Shown here: positions 50,969 to 58,543 of the stretch, one piece after another | How positions within the stretch are numbered: the first letter of the stretch is position 1 | Layout of the letters: each line of letters starts with the position of its first letter | Assembly (NCBI RefSeq): GCF_016917755.1 | Contig: NZ_CP070326.1 | Location: 5,456,001 to 5,520,000 of the forward strand | DNA: 64,000 nt | Source: Streptomyces noursei | GTDB lineage: Bacteria > Actinomycetota > Actinomycetes > Streptomycetales > Streptomycetaceae | Direction of reading: 5' to 3' | Made by a program: the position numbers and the translations under genes | The notes under the pieces: model-generated | What the model saw: only the letters and a program-made list of their open reading frames with translations | Database searches by the model: none | Told to the model about the DNA's origin: nothing

Positions 50969-51096
50969 CGAGCCGATCAACCTTCTCGGCCGGAAGCTGC
51001 GAGCTCACTCGGTTCCCCTGTGCCGCGTGAGTTCGCGCCCTCCCGCCGAACGGCTGGAGAACTCGCTGTGAGATGTCTACGAGAAAGAGGACAGAA

Positions 51097-51294
51097 ATGT
51101 CTGTTGTGGCTGAATTCGCCAACACGCAGCTGGTGGACGTGAAGCCGGGCCGTATCGGTTCCGACGCCGCGCCGACCATGATGACCCCGCTGGCCACCGT
51201 CGCGACCCCCGAGGCCGTGTCCGCCGGCATCGCGGTGACCTCCGCGACCGCGGCCGCGCTGAACATGGTCACCCACAACGTCCAGCACGGCTGA
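51097..51294 (+). CDS. linA: Linaridin precursor peptide
   Basis: A 65-aa peptide. Leader: residues 1-28 (MSVVAEFANTQLVDVKPGRI, GSDAAPTM). The linaridin signature PxxxTP occurs as P26-T-M-M-T-P31, which in cypemycin spans the cleavage site, so the core is predicted as residues 29-65 (MTPLATVATPEAVSAGIAVT, then SATAAALNMVTHNVQHG). The core has six Thr (30, 34, 37, 48, 51, 59) and two Ser but no Cys, so dehydrobutyrines without a C-terminal AviCys ring are expected. ATG 51097 follows GAAAGAGGACAG; an ATG eight codons upstream is less well placed. A strong terminator follows. Confidence 0.8.
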   Translation: MSVVAEFANTQLVDVKPGRIGSDAAPTMMTPLATVATPEAVSAGIAVTSATAAALNMVTHNVQHG

Positions 51295-51351
51295 GCGTTC
51301 GGCTGCGGGGCGGTGCTGACCGGCATCGATAACCCCGGCCGATGAAAGACG

Positions 51352-51393
51352 CGGCGGCACGGTACGCCCGATACGCATACCGTGCCGCCGTTT
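51352..51393 (+). terminator. Terminator/attenuator after precursor gene
   Basis: Perfect 13-bp stem CGGCGGCACGGTA (51352-51364) / TACCGTGCCGCCG (51378-51390), then TTTCCC. It would raise precursor mRNA over the downstream membrane gene. Confidence 0.85.
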
Positions 51394-51445
51394 CCCATAT
51401 CCACTATCCACCGTACTCGCATCACATCATCAGGAGCACCCATCC

Positions 51446-52306
51446 ATGTTCCTCAGCGCTCCGCCCGAGGTCACGGCACGCCGAGTGGCTTCGCTGGGTA
51501 CGCTTGTCTCCGCACTGGAAATGCTCAGCCAGACGCGTAAGTTCGAAGACGGTGAATTGCTGAGCGGCCAGCTCGCGAACATGCGACCCAAGTTCGCCAA
51601 GCGATTTCCCCGCCTGACCCGCGTCCTGAGTTCCAAGAAGGCGGCGGTCGCCCTGTACGGAGTGCAGGCGGGTGCTTCTGCCGCCACGCTGATCTGGGGG
51701 CACAAGCGCGCGGTCCGCACGACGGGCAGCGCGGTCCTGGCGGTGACGGGCGCCGCCGGTCGGCTGCACACCCCCTTCGGCGGCGACGGTGCCGACCAGC
51801 TCCAGCAGGTGGTCAACGTCGTCCTCGCCTCGACCGGCACCTTCAAGGACGGCGAGAAGGCCCGCGACGTGGCCATGCGCGCGCTGGCCCTGGAGACGAC
51901 CATCTCCTACGTCGCATCCGGTGTGGTCAAGCTCGTCTCCCCGGTGTGGCTCAGCGGCGAGGCGTTCAGCGGGGTCATCCGTACGCACAACTACGGGGAC
52001 CCGCACCTCTTTCAACTCGTGCACAAATACCCGCTGTTGGGGAAGCTCATCACCTGGGGAACGGTCGCCGCGGAGGTCGGCTTCCCGCTGGTCTTCGTGC
52101 TGCCCAAGCCGGCGGCCAGGGCATGGCTCGGCTCGATGAGCCTCTTCCACCTGGGCATCGGGCAGTTCATGGGCCTCAACCGCTTTGTGCTGGCCTTCGG
52201 CGCCACGCACCCGGCGATCCTCTATGTCCTCGACCAGAGCGAGGGGCGTGCGGCGCTGACGGGGAGGACCTCCGCGGCCGTGACGTCGGCCCCCGCGGCC
52301 GCCTGA
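51446..52306 (+). CDS. linG: HTTM-like membrane protein (linaridin G-type)
   Basis: A 286-aa protein with a soluble N-terminus (RKFEDGELLSGQLANMRPKF) and about six hydrophobic segments (AAVALYGVQAGASAATLIWG, ALETTISYVASGVVKLVSPV, LITWGTVAAEVGFPLVFVLP, FHLGIGQFMGLNRFVLAFGA). The layout resembles horizontally-transferred-transmembrane/vitamin-K-carboxylase-like proteins, which occur in linaridin clusters as an essential protein of unknown reaction. ATG 51446 after ATCAGGAG. Confidence 0.7.
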   Translation: MFLSAPPEVTARRVASLGTLVSALEMLSQTRKFEDGELLSGQLANMRPKFAKRFPRLTRVLSSKKAAVALYGVQAGASAATLIWGHKRAVRTTGSAVLAVTGAAGRLHTPFGGDGADQLQQVVNVVLASTGTFKDGEKARDVAMRALALETTISYVASGVVKLVSPVWLSGEAFSGVIRTHNYGDPHLFQLVHKYPLLGKLITWGTVAAEVGFPLVFVLPKPAARAWLGSMSLFHLGIGQFMGLNRFVLAFGATHPAILYVLDQSEGRAALTGRTSAAVTSAPAAA

Positions 52307-52458
52307 GCGAGCACAGGTACAGCCATCGGCATGAGGCATGCCCGCCCGACGGGCTCCCTTTGCCGTTCGCGAAGCACATCCCCGCAGTGGCCGGATGCAT
52401 TCCCGGACAGGGCGATGAATTCCCCTGCAGGGTCCCGACTTTCAAAGGAGACGCAATC

Positions 52459-52785
52459 ATGAAGCGCATCACCATGGCCGCGGGCGTCGCGGTGGCGGGC
52501 GCCTTGCTCGCCGTGTCCGCCCAGGCCGGCGCGCAGGCCGCGCCGCTGCCGCGGACGACCGTGGCGGACGCCGCGGCCGTCACGCCCTCGGCGGCGCAGG
52601 GCGACTGGAACCCGCCGGCCGGCTACACCCTGGAGCGCTCGTTCCTGGGCGACAGCGCCTCCTGCAGTAAGGAAGGGGACGCGGGGGTGGCCGCGGGGAA
52701 GTGGCATCAATACGTCTGTCACGAGCAGATGATGAAGCTCACCGACACCTGGATGCTCTTCCAGTTCCTCTACGTCAAGAAGTAG
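52459..52785 (+). CDS. Small secreted protein at end of linaridin cluster
   Basis: A 108-aa protein with signal peptide MKRITMAAGVAVAGALLAVS to AGAQA (cut near residue 27) and a mature domain with NPPAGYTLERSFLGDSASCS, KWHQYVCHEQMMKLTDTWML and FQFLYVKK. Cys69 and Cys87 could form one disulfide. Not a recognised family. ATG 52459 behind CAAAGGAG. Its position, in line 152 bp after linG, suggests a linked function such as immunity or export, but it may be an independent gene. Confidence 0.65.
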   Translation: MKRITMAAGVAVAGALLAVSAQAGAQAAPLPRTTVADAAAVTPSAAQGDWNPPAGYTLERSFLGDSASCSKEGDAGVAAGKWHQYVCHEQMMKLTDTWMLFQFLYVKK

Positions 52786-52829
52786 AGGAAGAGAAGAAGG
52801 AGAAGAGGCGGGGCGCGGACCCCGCGACA

Positions 52830-52874
52830 CGTACGACGGGCGGCCCCCAGATGGGTGCCGCCCGTTCGCGTACG
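52830..52874. terminator. Hairpin between convergent linaridin cluster and ppa
   Basis: CGTACG-ACGGGCGGC and GCCGCCCGT-tcg-CGTACG form a near-continuous stem around an ~12-nt loop, in the gap between converging genes. Confidence 0.65.
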
Positions 52875-52950
52875 AAAATCAGAGCGCGCCGACGGGCGTG
52901 CGGGGCCCCTGAGAACCCCGTCCGCCGCCGGATCCGCTCCGCCGGTCGGG

Positions 52951-53442
52951 TCAGTGCCCGCCGTGCGCCTCGAAGCGCTTGTACGAGCGCTCGATCTCGG
53001 CCTCGGCGTCGGTACGGCCGACCCAGTTGGCGCCCTCGACGGACTTGCCGGGCTCCAGGTCCTTGTAGACCTCGAAGAAGTGCTGGATCTCCAGGCGGTC
53101 GAACTCCGAGACGTGGTGGATGTCGCGGAGGTGCTCCACGCGCGGGTCCGAGGCGGGCACGCACAGCAGCTTGTCGTCGCCGCCGGCCTCGTCCGTCATC
53201 CGGAACATGCCGATGGCACGGCACTTGATCAGGCAACCGGGGAAGGTCGGCTCGTCCAGGATGACCAGCGCGTCCAGCGGGTCGCCGTCCTCGCCGAGGG
53301 TGTTCTCGACGAAGCCGTAGTCGGCCGGGTAGCTGGTCGAGGTGAAGAGTCGACGGTCCAGGCGGATCCGACCGGTCTCGTGGTCCACCTCGTACTTGTT
53401 CCGCGAACCCTTCGGGATCTCGATGGTGACGTCGAACTCCAC
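52951..53442 (-). CDS. ppa: Inorganic pyrophosphatase
   Basis: A 163-aa family I soluble pyrophosphatase. MEFDVTIEIPKGSRNKYEVD, YPADYGFVENTLGEDGDPLD (the D-x-D-P-x-D metal site GDPLDAL) and FFEVYKDLEPGKSVEG are all intact. It drives biosynthesis by hydrolysing PPi. The start is GTG 53442, 7 bp after GGAGGAG; an ATG five codons upstream overlaps that site, and the family starts at M-E-F-D. Confidence 0.95.
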   Translation of the reverse strand: MEFDVTIEIPKGSRNKYEVDHETGRIRLDRRLFTSTSYPADYGFVENTLGEDGDPLDALVILDEPTFPGCLIKCRAIGMFRMTDEAGGDDKLLCVPASDPRVEHLRDIHHVSEFDRLEIQHFFEVYKDLEPGKSVEGANWVGRTDAEAEIERSYKRFEAHGGH

Positions 53443-53528
53443 GGGTGGCTCCTCCATGATCAACACATACGTCTGGTGATTAAGTGTCCCCCACGCAGGT
53501 GTGTGGTGGCGAAAGGGGCTGGTCCGAA

Positions 53529-55145
53529 GTGCCCGAGACCCGAACATGGCAGGTCACATGGCAGTCGGCGCAGCGTTCCGCGCGGGTGGCGGCACGCCGG
53601 GCGGGGCGTTCCGCACGCACCGCGGCACGGACCGCACAGCGCGCCGCGCATGCGACAACGGGCGCCGCACAGCACGCATGGCAGGCCGCACCGCGGCAAA
53701 CGCGGCAGACCTGGCAGCTGACAGCGGCGTCCGCCGCCACAGGTCTGGCGGTCGCGGTCGTCGCGGTGGCGGCGGCCGGGCCGTGGGACTCCGGTCAGCG
53801 TACGGCCGAGCGGGCGGCGGCGGTCCCCGCTCCGGCAACAGGTGGCGAGCATCACGATGACGGCCGGGCGCCCGGCCCTGCGCCCAGCGCGCCGGCCGTG
53901 CTGACCGCGCTCGGCGGGCCCGCGCGCGGCGCGGTGGGCCGCGGCGGCGCGGCGCCGGCGCCCACCGACGCCGGACTGGCCGACGCCCTGTCCCCGCTCC
54001 TGTCGGACCCCGCGCTCGGCCCGCTGCGGACCGCGTCCGTGGTGGACGTCGCGGCCGGCCGGCAGGTCTTCGGCGAGAAGCAGGACGAGGCGGCCACCCC
54101 CGCCTCCACGGTCAAGCTCGCCACCGCCGTGGCCGCGCTCTCCCGGCTCGGTGCCGACCACCGCATCGACACCGGCGTCGTGCTGGCCGGCAAGGACCGG
54201 ATCGTCCTGGTCGGCGGCGGCGACCCGACTCTGACCGCCCGTGCGGCCGGCCCGGGGCCCGACGAACGGCCGGCCAGCCTGCGCGACCTCGCCGACGCCA
54301 CCGCCCACGCCCTCCAGCAGCGCAAGCTGACCACCGTCGGCCTCGGCTACGACGCCTCCGCCTACACGGGCCCCGCCGAGCACCCCATCGGCCCCAACGA
54401 GAACATCGCCCCGGTCGCCGCCCTGATGACCGACGAGGCCCGCCTCGACGACAGCGACCACGGCACCGCACCGCGCTCCACCGACCCCGCCGGCGACGCC
54501 GCCCGCACCTTCGCCGGCCTCCTCAAGGAACGCGGCATCACCGTCACCGGCGACCCCGCCGAGGCCCGCGCCCCGAAAAGCCCCGACCGGATCGCCGTCG
54601 TCCGTTCCCTGCCGCTCTCCGCCCTCGTCGAGCGGATGCTGACCTACAGCGACAACGACATCGCCGAGGCGCTGGCCCGGCAGACCGCCCTCGCCGCCCA
54701 CCAGCCGGCCAGCTTCGACGGCGCCGCCAAGGCCGTGCGGGACGCGCTGGCCGCCCAGCACCTCCCGCTGACCGACGCCGTCTTCGAGGACGGCAGCGGC
54801 CTGGACCGGGACGACAAGGTCTCCGCGAACCTGCTCTCCCGCCTCCTGCTGGCCGCCGCCGCACCCGACAAGCCCGAACTCCGCCCGGTCCTCACCGGCC
54901 TCCCGGTGGCCGCCTTCACCGGCACCCTCAGGGGGCGCTACGTGGGCGACACCGCCGGCGCCGGCACCGTGCGCGCCAAGACCGGCACCCTCACCGGCGT
55001 CAACAGCCTCGCCGGCACCGTCGTCGACGCCGACGGCCGCCTCCTGGCCTTCGCCTTCATGACCACCGGCACCACCGACCCCCAGGCCGCCCAGAAGGCC
55101 CTGGACCGCATGGCCTCCACGGTGGCCAACTGCGGCTGCCGCTGA
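53529..55145 (+). CDS. dacB: D-alanyl-D-alanine carboxypeptidase/endopeptidase (PBP4 class)
   Basis: A 538-aa class C penicillin-binding protein. An N-terminal basic, Ala/Arg/Gln-rich region (~70 residues) precedes a membrane anchor (LTAASAATGLAVAVVAVAAAG). Catalytic motifs: ASTVK (Ser193, Lys196), YSDND and RAKTGTLTG. It trims peptidoglycan peptides outside the membrane. Start GTG 53529 chosen over GTG 53484, as it is nearer AAAGGGG; both are possible. Divergent from ppa. Confidence 0.9.
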   Translation: MPETRTWQVTWQSAQRSARVAARRAGRSARTAARTAQRAAHATTGAAQHAWQAAPRQTRQTWQLTAASAATGLAVAVVAVAAAGPWDSGQRTAERAAAVPAPATGGEHHDDGRAPGPAPSAPAVLTALGGPARGAVGRGGAAPAPTDAGLADALSPLLSDPALGPLRTASVVDVAAGRQVFGEKQDEAATPASTVKLATAVAALSRLGADHRIDTGVVLAGKDRIVLVGGGDPTLTARAAGPGPDERPASLRDLADATAHALQQRKLTTVGLGYDASAYTGPAEHPIGPNENIAPVAALMTDEARLDDSDHGTAPRSTDPAGDAARTFAGLLKERGITVTGDPAEARAPKSPDRIAVVRSLPLSALVERMLTYSDNDIAEALARQTALAAHQPASFDGAAKAVRDALAAQHLPLTDAVFEDGSGLDRDDKVSANLLSRLLLAAAAPDKPELRPVLTGLPVAAFTGTLRGRYVGDTAGAGTVRAKTGTLTGVNSLAGTVVDADGRLLAFAFMTTGTTDPQAAQKALDRMASTVANCGCR

Positions 55146-55259
55146 ACGACCCACCCTCCGGGCGCCCACCCACCGTCCTCTTCACCCGCGCAGCGGCCAC
55201 GCGGGGCCGACCACCCCCGTCGGCTACCAGCCGGCGCGGCGTCCCCGTACCGTGAACCC

Positions 55260-56405
55260 ATGACGAGCATCGGTGGTGTCGAGATGGTCGACTGGAATCT
55301 CGCGGTCGCGACCGCGACCCGATTCGTACGGCCCGGTCCGGAGGTGAGCCGGGACGAGGCGCGGGCGATCGTCGCCGAGCTGCGCCGGCACGCCAAGTCG
55401 TCCGAGGAGCACGTCCGGGGGTTCACCCGAATGGCGCAACCCGGCGCGGAGGGCGGGGCGGTGTCGCACGACACGCCGGTCCTGGTGGTGGACCGGCCCG
55501 GCTGGATCCGGGCCAACGTCGCCGGTTTCCGGGCGGTGCTCAAACCGCTGCTCGCCAAGATGGAGGACCGACGGTCCTCAACGCCCGGCGGTGCGGTGCT
55601 CGGCGCGGTCGGCGGCAAGGTGACCGGCGTGGAACTGGGCATGCTGCTGTCGTTCCTGGCGTCGCGGGTGCTGGGCCAGTACGAGACGTTCGCCCCGGCC
55701 TCGCGGGACCTGCCGGCCGGGACGCAGGGCGGCCGGCTGCTGTTGGTGGCGCCGAACATCGTCCATGTGGAGCGGGAGCTCGACGTGGCGCCGCACGACT
55801 TCCGGCTGTGGGTGTGCCTGCACGAGGAGACCCACCGGACCCAGTTCAGCGCCGTGCCCTGGCTGCGGGACCACATCGAGGGCGAGATCCAGTCGTTCCT
55901 CAGCGAGACCGACATCGACCCGGGGACGCTGCTGGAGCGGCTGCGGGAGGCCGCCCAGTCGCTGGCCGGCGCCAAGCCGGAGGGCGAGGAGGGCGAGGAG
56001 GGCCGGTCGCTGGTGGACGTGGTGCAGACGCCCGTGCAGCGGGAGATCCTCGGGCGGCTGACCGCGGTGATGTCGCTGCTGGAGGGGCACGCCGACTACG
56101 TCATGGACGGGGTGGGGCCCGAGGTGGTGCCCTCGGTGGCGGAGATCCGGGAGAAGTTCCAGAAGCGGCGGGCCAGCGGCGCCGGCCGGCTGGACCAGGC
56201 GCTGCGGAAGCTGCTGGGGCTGGACGCGAAACTGCGGCAGTACCGTGACGGTGAGCGGTTCGTGCGGTCCGTCGTCGAGGAGGTCGGCATGGACGGCTTC
56301 AACCGCGTCTGGACGTCGCCCAACACCCTCCCCACCAAACAGGAGATCGCCAAACCGGCGGACTGGGTCGCGCGGGTGCACCGGAAGGCCGATGGAGCAC
56401 AGTAA
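55260..56405 (+). CDS. Zinc-dependent metalloprotease-like protein (DUF2342)
   Basis: A 381-aa actinobacterial protein with zincin motif LHEETHRTQF (HExxH) and further GHADYVMDGVG. The family is annotated as putative hydrolase / coenzyme F420 biosynthesis-associated and is always next to tilS in actinobacteria, as here. No signal peptide, so cytoplasmic. ATG 55260; no clear ribosome site, possibly leaderless. Confidence 0.85.
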   Translation: MTSIGGVEMVDWNLAVATATRFVRPGPEVSRDEARAIVAELRRHAKSSEEHVRGFTRMAQPGAEGGAVSHDTPVLVVDRPGWIRANVAGFRAVLKPLLAKMEDRRSSTPGGAVLGAVGGKVTGVELGMLLSFLASRVLGQYETFAPASRDLPAGTQGGRLLLVAPNIVHVERELDVAPHDFRLWVCLHEETHRTQFSAVPWLRDHIEGEIQSFLSETDIDPGTLLERLREAAQSLAGAKPEGEEGEEGRSLVDVVQTPVQREILGRLTAVMSLLEGHADYVMDGVGPEVVPSVAEIREKFQKRRASGAGRLDQALRKLLGLDAKLRQYRDGERFVRSVVEEVGMDGFNRVWTSPNTLPTKQEIAKPADWVARVHRKADGAQ

Positions 56406-56598
56406 GCCCAGGATGTGAGCCGGGCACGCCATGCGGCAGTAGAGCGCCCCTTCAATCACCCGTCTGAGGGACCGTGACCGATGGATAGGCGTGCAATGCT
56501 CGGGGAACTGCTCGCCTCTGTCACCATCTAGGCACTCTCTGTTACGAAGTGCCGTCCATGCTTGAGGCTCGCCCCCAGCTGAACGATTGGAAACGGAC

Positions 56599-57606
56599 AT
56601 GGGTCCCCATCCAGCGGTCGCCGCGATACGCCTGGCGGTCCGCCGCGTACTCCACGACGTGCTCACCCACCACTGCGCGCAGGACCGGCGCGAGGCACCG
56701 CTCGTGCTCGTCGCCTGCTCCGGCGGCGCCGACTCCATGGCGCTCGCCTCCGCCCTCGCCTTCGAAGCCCCCAAACTGGGCGTCCGCGCCGGGGGCGTGA
56801 CCATCGACCACGGCCTACAGGAGGGCTCCGACCTCCGCGCCGCCGAGGTCGCCCTGCGGCTGCGGGCCCTCAAGCTCGACCCCGTCGACATCGTCAGCGT
56901 CGAGGTGGGCCGGGTCGGCGGTCCCGAAGCGGCCGCCCGCGATGCCCGCTACGCCGCCCTGGACGCCACCGCCGACCGCTACGGCGCCAGCGCGATCCTC
57001 CTCGGCCACACCCGCGACGACCAGGCGGAGACCGTGCTCCTCGGGCTGGCCCGCGGCTCCGGGATCCGCTCGCTCTCCGGGATGGCCGCGGCCACCGGGA
57101 CGAACGGCCGCTACCGCCGCCCCTTCCTGGACGTGGACCGACAGACCGCCCGTACGGCATGCCTCATCCAGGCGCTGCCCGTCTGGGACGATCCCCACAA
57201 CACCGACCCCGCCTACACCCGCTCACGGCTGCGGCACGAGGGGCTGCCCGCCCTGGAGAAGTGCCTGGGCAAGGGCGTCGTCGAGGCGCTGGCGCGGACC
57301 GCCCAGCTCTCCCGCGACGACGCCGACGCACTGGACGGCTGGGCCGCAGACGCAGAGGTGACGGTGCTCGACGAGGCCGGCACCCTCGACGTGGCCGGAC
57401 TCTTCGCGCTGCCGGCCGCGGTGCGCCGTCGGGTGCTGCGCCGGGCGGTCATCGCGGCCGGTTCGCCGGCCGGTTCGCTCTTCGCCCGCCACATCGAGGA
57501 AGTGGACCGGCTGATCACGGCCTGGAGGGGGCAGGGTGCCATCAACCTCCCCGGGCGCGTGGGTGTGCGACGGCAGGGTGGCAGACTGGTCATTCGGCAG
57601 GGCTGA
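56599..57606 (+). CDS. tilS: tRNA(Ile)-lysidine synthase
   Basis: A 335-aa N-type ATP pyrophosphatase. PP-loop VACSGGADSMALA (41-46 SGGADS), GHTRDDQAETVLLGLARGSG and the NTDPAYTRSRLRHEGLPALE motif are diagnostic. It makes lysidine at C34 of tRNA-Ile(CAU), so AUA codons are read as Ile. ATG 56599; short C-terminal domain as usual for actinobacteria. It is followed by hpt 90 bp downstream. Confidence 0.95.
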   Translation: MGPHPAVAAIRLAVRRVLHDVLTHHCAQDRREAPLVLVACSGGADSMALASALAFEAPKLGVRAGGVTIDHGLQEGSDLRAAEVALRLRALKLDPVDIVSVEVGRVGGPEAAARDARYAALDATADRYGASAILLGHTRDDQAETVLLGLARGSGIRSLSGMAAATGTNGRYRRPFLDVDRQTARTACLIQALPVWDDPHNTDPAYTRSRLRHEGLPALEKCLGKGVVEALARTAQLSRDDADALDGWAADAEVTVLDEAGTLDVAGLFALPAAVRRRVLRRAVIAAGSPAGSLFARHIEEVDRLITAWRGQGAINLPGRVGVRRQGGRLVIRQG

Positions 57607-57696
57607 GCGGCAGAGATCGCGCCCTGCCCTGTGATCTCACGACCGGTTCCCGCTTCGTGAGCTCCACGACCGATCTGCACACGTAACCGAACGAGA

Positions 57697-58260
57697 GTGG
57701 CACGGGTGGACGACAAGGACATGGGCGCCGACCTTCAGTCGGTGCTCATCACTAAGGAAGAGATCGACGCCAAGCTGGCTGAGCTGGCTGCGAAGATCGA
57801 CGCGGAGTACGCGGGCAAGGACCTGCTCATCGTCGGTGTCCTCAAGGGCGCGGTGATGGTGATGGCGGACCTGGCGCGTGCGCTGTCCAACCCCGTCACG
57901 ATGGACTGGATGGCCGTGTCCTCCTACGGCGCGGGCACCCAGTCCTCCGGTGTGGTCCGCATCCTCAAGGACCTGGACACCGACATCAAGGGCAAGCACG
58001 TCCTGATCGTCGAGGACATCATCGACTCGGGTCTGACGCTGTCGTGGCTGCTGTCGAACCTCGGCTCGCGCGAGCCCGCCTCGCTGGAGGTCTGCACGCT
58101 GCTGCGCAAGCCGGACGCGGCCAAGGTCGCCATCGACGTGAAGTGGATCGGCTTCGACATCCCCAACGAATTCGTCGTGGGTTACGGCCTGGACTTTGCG
58201 GAGAAGTACCGCAATCTGCCGTTCGTCGGTACCCTCTCGCCCCACGTGTACGGCGGCTGA
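57697..58260 (+). CDS. hpt: Hypoxanthine phosphoribosyltransferase
   Basis: A 187-aa type I PRTase: GVLKGAVMVMADLARAL, the PRPP loop VLIVEDIIDSGLTLSWL and VGYGLDFAEKYRNLPFVGTL. It salvages hypoxanthine and guanine. GTG 57697 is used; GTG 57706 or ATG 57721 are alternatives since the first ~8 residues vary in the family. Conserved position between tilS and ftsH. Confidence 0.95.
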   Translation: MARVDDKDMGADLQSVLITKEEIDAKLAELAAKIDAEYAGKDLLIVGVLKGAVMVMADLARALSNPVTMDWMAVSSYGAGTQSSGVVRILKDLDTDIKGKHVLIVEDIIDSGLTLSWLLSNLGSREPASLEVCTLLRKPDAAKVAIDVKWIGFDIPNEFVVGYGLDFAEKYRNLPFVGTLSPHVYGG

Positions 58261-58543
58261 GAGCACCCCCGCGTCTCCCGGCCGCCGCGTCGGACGGGGA
58301 CCCGGATGGCCCGTGGCGGGCGGCGGGAACCCTTCGGGGATTCCCGCCGTTGGAGCAGGGAGAGGGGAATCCCGGGCTTCATTGTTCCGCACCGGCACAG
58401 GCGCCGGGTGACAATGCTGGGGTACCGTCCGAAGGCAGTCGGTTTTCGGGCCAGTAATACACACCGTACGCACGACCAGCCCTCCAGAGGGCGTTGTGCC
58501 TCACTGTGGCAGGAGGGACGGGGCCTTAGGTGGCTCCGTGTGG

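Noticed and set aside
53460..55169. A 569-codon leftward frame antisense to dacB
   Set aside because: dacB has the full SxxK, SxN and KTG set; the antisense frame is Gly/Val-rich without motifs.
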